A DNA stretch of 64,000 bases, from positions 1 through 64,000 of the forward strand of contig JAADFU010000125.1 of NCBI GenBank assembly GCA_013152715.1. The letters are read 5' to 3'. The notes beneath the pieces were generated by a model. It was not told the origin of the DNA. It did no database searches and saw only the letters and a program-made list of their open reading frames with translations. This document shows positions 62,541-64,000 of the stretch, piece by piece. Source of the DNA: Calditrichota bacterium. GTDB taxonomy: Bacteria; Zhuqueibacterota; Zhuqueibacteria; Thermofontimicrobiales; Thermofontimicrobiaceae. The stretch's first letter is position 1. Each line of letters starts with the position of its first letter. Both the position numbers and the translations under genes were made by a program.

Positions 62541-63485
62541 TCACATTTTTCCGGGGTAAGCCTTTCCTTCCATCTCTGCGAGAAATTTATCGGCTTCCAT
62601 TGCTGCGGCAGCGCCGGTGCCGGCAGAAGTGACTGCCTGGCGATAGATATTATCCTGCACGTCACCCGCCGCGTAAACCCCTGCGACGCTTGTCCGTTGT
62701 CTGCCGTCGGTTTTGATGATGCCGGTTGCGTCCAATTCGATTTGTCCCTCGAAAAGTTTGGTGTTCGGAATATGACCGATGAAGATAAAAACACCGTCGG
62801 TTTCGACAACCGACTCTTTTTCAGTCTTAACGTTTTTGACCTTGATGCCGGTCACGCCAGCTTTGTCATCGCCGACGATCTCGGTAGCGACTGAGTCCCA
62901 CACAAAATCAATTTTTTCGTTATTTTTCGCCCGCGTCTGCAAGCCAGCCTGGGCGCGCAGTCTGTCGCGTCGATGCACGATGGTCACGGAAGACGCGAAT
63001 TTCGTCAAAAACAGCGCTTCTTCTACCGCGCTGTCGCCTCCGCCAACGACCACCACTTTTTTCCCTCTGAAGAAAAACGCATCGCACGTGGCGCAGTAAG
63101 AAACGCCCCGTCCCACATATTCTTGCTCACCGGGAACATTTAATTTTCGCGGATCAGAACCTGTGGAAATGATAACGGTTCTGGCTTCGTACTCATTGTC
63201 GTAAGTTTTTATTTTTAATGGCTGCGCTGAAAAATCAACATCTGTAACTGTCTCAGTCACAATTCTGGCGCCGAATTTTTCCGCCTGATCGCGCATTTTT
63301 TCAAAAAGTTCAATCCCGGCGACTCCCTCCGGAAAGCCCGGAAAATTATCAATAGCGTCAGTGATGGTGATTTGTCCGCCTGGCGTATCTCCGGCTAAAA
63401 CCAATGGCTGCAATTCAGCGCGCGCCGCGTAAATGGCAGCGGACAATCCCGCCGGCCCGGTTCCGATAATAACCACATTCTCCAT
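62541..63485 (-). CDS. trxB: Thioredoxin reductase
   Basis: 314 residues from ATG 63485; AGGAG is 11 bases upstream, and an in-frame GTG at 63512 is possible. FAD loop GTGPAGLSAA at 8-17, redox pair C131-A-T-C134, NADPH loop VGGGDSAVEEA, and the C-terminal GVYAAGDVQD of flavoprotein disulfide reductases. It reduces thioredoxin with NADPH in the cytoplasm. The low-molecular-weight type and length are normal. Related ferredoxin-dependent enzymes cannot be excluded by eye, but the NADPH motif is intact. Confidence 0.93.
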   Translation of the reverse strand: MENVVIIGTGPAGLSAAIYAARAELQPLVLAGDTPGGQITITDAIDNFPGFPEGVAGIELFEKMRDQAEKFGARIVTETVTDVDFSAQPLKIKTYDNEYEARTVIISTGSDPRKLNVPGEQEYVGRGVSYCATCDAFFFRGKKVVVVGGGDSAVEEALFLTKFASSVTIVHRRDRLRAQAGLQTRAKNNEKIDFVWDSVATEIVGDDKAGVTGIKVKNVKTEKESVVETDGVFIFIGHIPNTKLFEGQIELDATGIIKTDGRQRTSVAGVYAAGDVQDNIYRQAVTSAGTGAAAAMEADKFLAEMEGKAYPGKM

Positions 63486-63553
63486 AACAACATCTTCTCC
63501 TAATTCGTTCACATTTTCTCGTTAAAAAATCAGAGGAGTTAGACGCCGACGAC

Positions 63554-64000
63554 TCAAAAAAGTTTCTGCAAATTGAGAGTAAATGCGCCGGAATAGCCAT
63601 CCATTTGAAAATTCATCCGAAAAGAGCTTTCTGCTTGTTTTTTTATGTTTTTGTTGTACACATGCGTCTGCCACACCGCATCAATGGCGCTAATCAAATG
63701 ATTTGCCAGAATACTGCCCAGAACCAGAACCGACCGATTTACGGCGCGGTCGCTGGCAATGCGCATCCGTTCGTAGCGCCGACGGTTGGCGTCAGAGTCC
63801 CAGTACCAAGAATAATCCGGGTCTGAGTACATTTTGTCGAAATGGCGCATTCGCTGCTGCGCATCGTTGTACTGATCCACATCGTCGTAAAGCCCTAAAT
63901 TGACAAAAAACTGCGACGGTTTTCCGTTGATGGAAGCGTTCGAATGATCCGCAGCGTAGGTTCGAGCGTCATTTTTTATCCATCTGCCATAGGTGCGAAA
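63554..64000 (-). CDS. DUF5683-like envelope protein, C-terminal part (cut by window edge)
   Basis: Open frame of 148 codons running in from the right edge with no start inside the window; a GTG at 63880 only mimics one. The end of the protein has YNDAQQRMRHFDKMYSDPDY, an acidic and aromatic charged stretch, then a membrane segment VLVLGSILANHLISAIDAVW and a beta-like tail (MNFQMDGYSGAFTLNLQKLF). This order (WDS, SDRAVNRS, then NHLISAIDA) resembles DUF5683-type proteins of FCB-group bacteria. Function is unknown. Confidence 0.7.
   Translation of the reverse strand, partial: FRTYGRWIKNDARTYAADHSNASINGKPSQFFVNLGLYDDVDQYNDAQQRMRHFDKMYSDPDYSWYWDSDANRRRYERMRIASDRAVNRSVLVLGSILANHLISAIDAVWQTHVYNKNIKKQAESSFRMNFQMDGYSGAFTLNLQKLF

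Overview
The window reads as ordinary chromosome of a Gram-negative, non-photosynthetic heterotroph of moderate GC. The outer membrane is implied by an Omp85-type barrel, lipoprotein signals, LspA and O-antigen or exopolysaccharide sugar genes. Tricorn and DPP4-like secreted peptidases, multi-PAS kinases, a Cys-type CcmE, a C-terminal DUF5683-like protein, a mevalonate-pathway gene and strong AGGAGG ribosome sites together suggest an FCB-type lineage such as Calditrichota or candidate division KSB1. That placement is an inference. I see no phage, plasmid, CRISPR array, rRNA or tRNA.

Layout. 1-2.0 kb: mevalonate diphosphate decarboxylase (cut by the edge) and an NhaC-type antiporter. 2.4-6.6 kb: rfbB, a UDP-sugar dehydrogenase and a polyprenyl-phosphate sugar transferase, the start of a surface polysaccharide pathway. 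6.7-7.9 kb: serS. 8.0-13.0 kb: cytochrome c maturation genes ccmE, ccmF, an unknown secreted membrane protein, ccmA and ccmB. 13.2-23.5 kb: a PAS/HD-GYP regulator, a lipid kinase, the glycogen enzymes GlgX and GlgP, a beta-CASP nuclease and a DHH phosphoesterase. 23.9-32.6 kb: a signalling cluster of a kinase-less membrane PAS protein, a 1705-residue kinase with about nine PAS domains, an Rcp1-like receiver and a receiver-PAS-kinase. 33-42.8 kb: envelope genes, namely VanZ-LamG, a bactofilin-like/Omp85 fusion, an alpha-L-fucosidase, an epimerase, two DUF4097-like proteins and a small membrane protein. 42.8-58.1 kb: amino-acid and peptide use (permease, DPP4-like and tricorn-like peptidases, a PLP racemase-fold enzyme, an aromatic amino acid decarboxylase), lspA with a SEC-C protein, a xylose-isomerase-like protein and a CHASE kinase. 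58.5-64 kb: an ECF sigma/anti-sigma/TPR/beta-propeller operon, trxB and the end of a DUF5683-like gene.

Promoters follow a regular pattern: TTGNNN, exactly 17 bp, then most often TATTTT. Intergenic DNA carries several families of small palindromic repeats, including REP-like hairpins with one inverted pair, a duplicated 100-bp element and a MITE-like element.

The parts I consider most worth following are the bactofilin-like/Omp85 fusion, the Cys-type ccm locus with its embedded unknown gene, the sigma-factor operon ending in a lipoprotein beta-propeller/TPR protein, and the repeat families.
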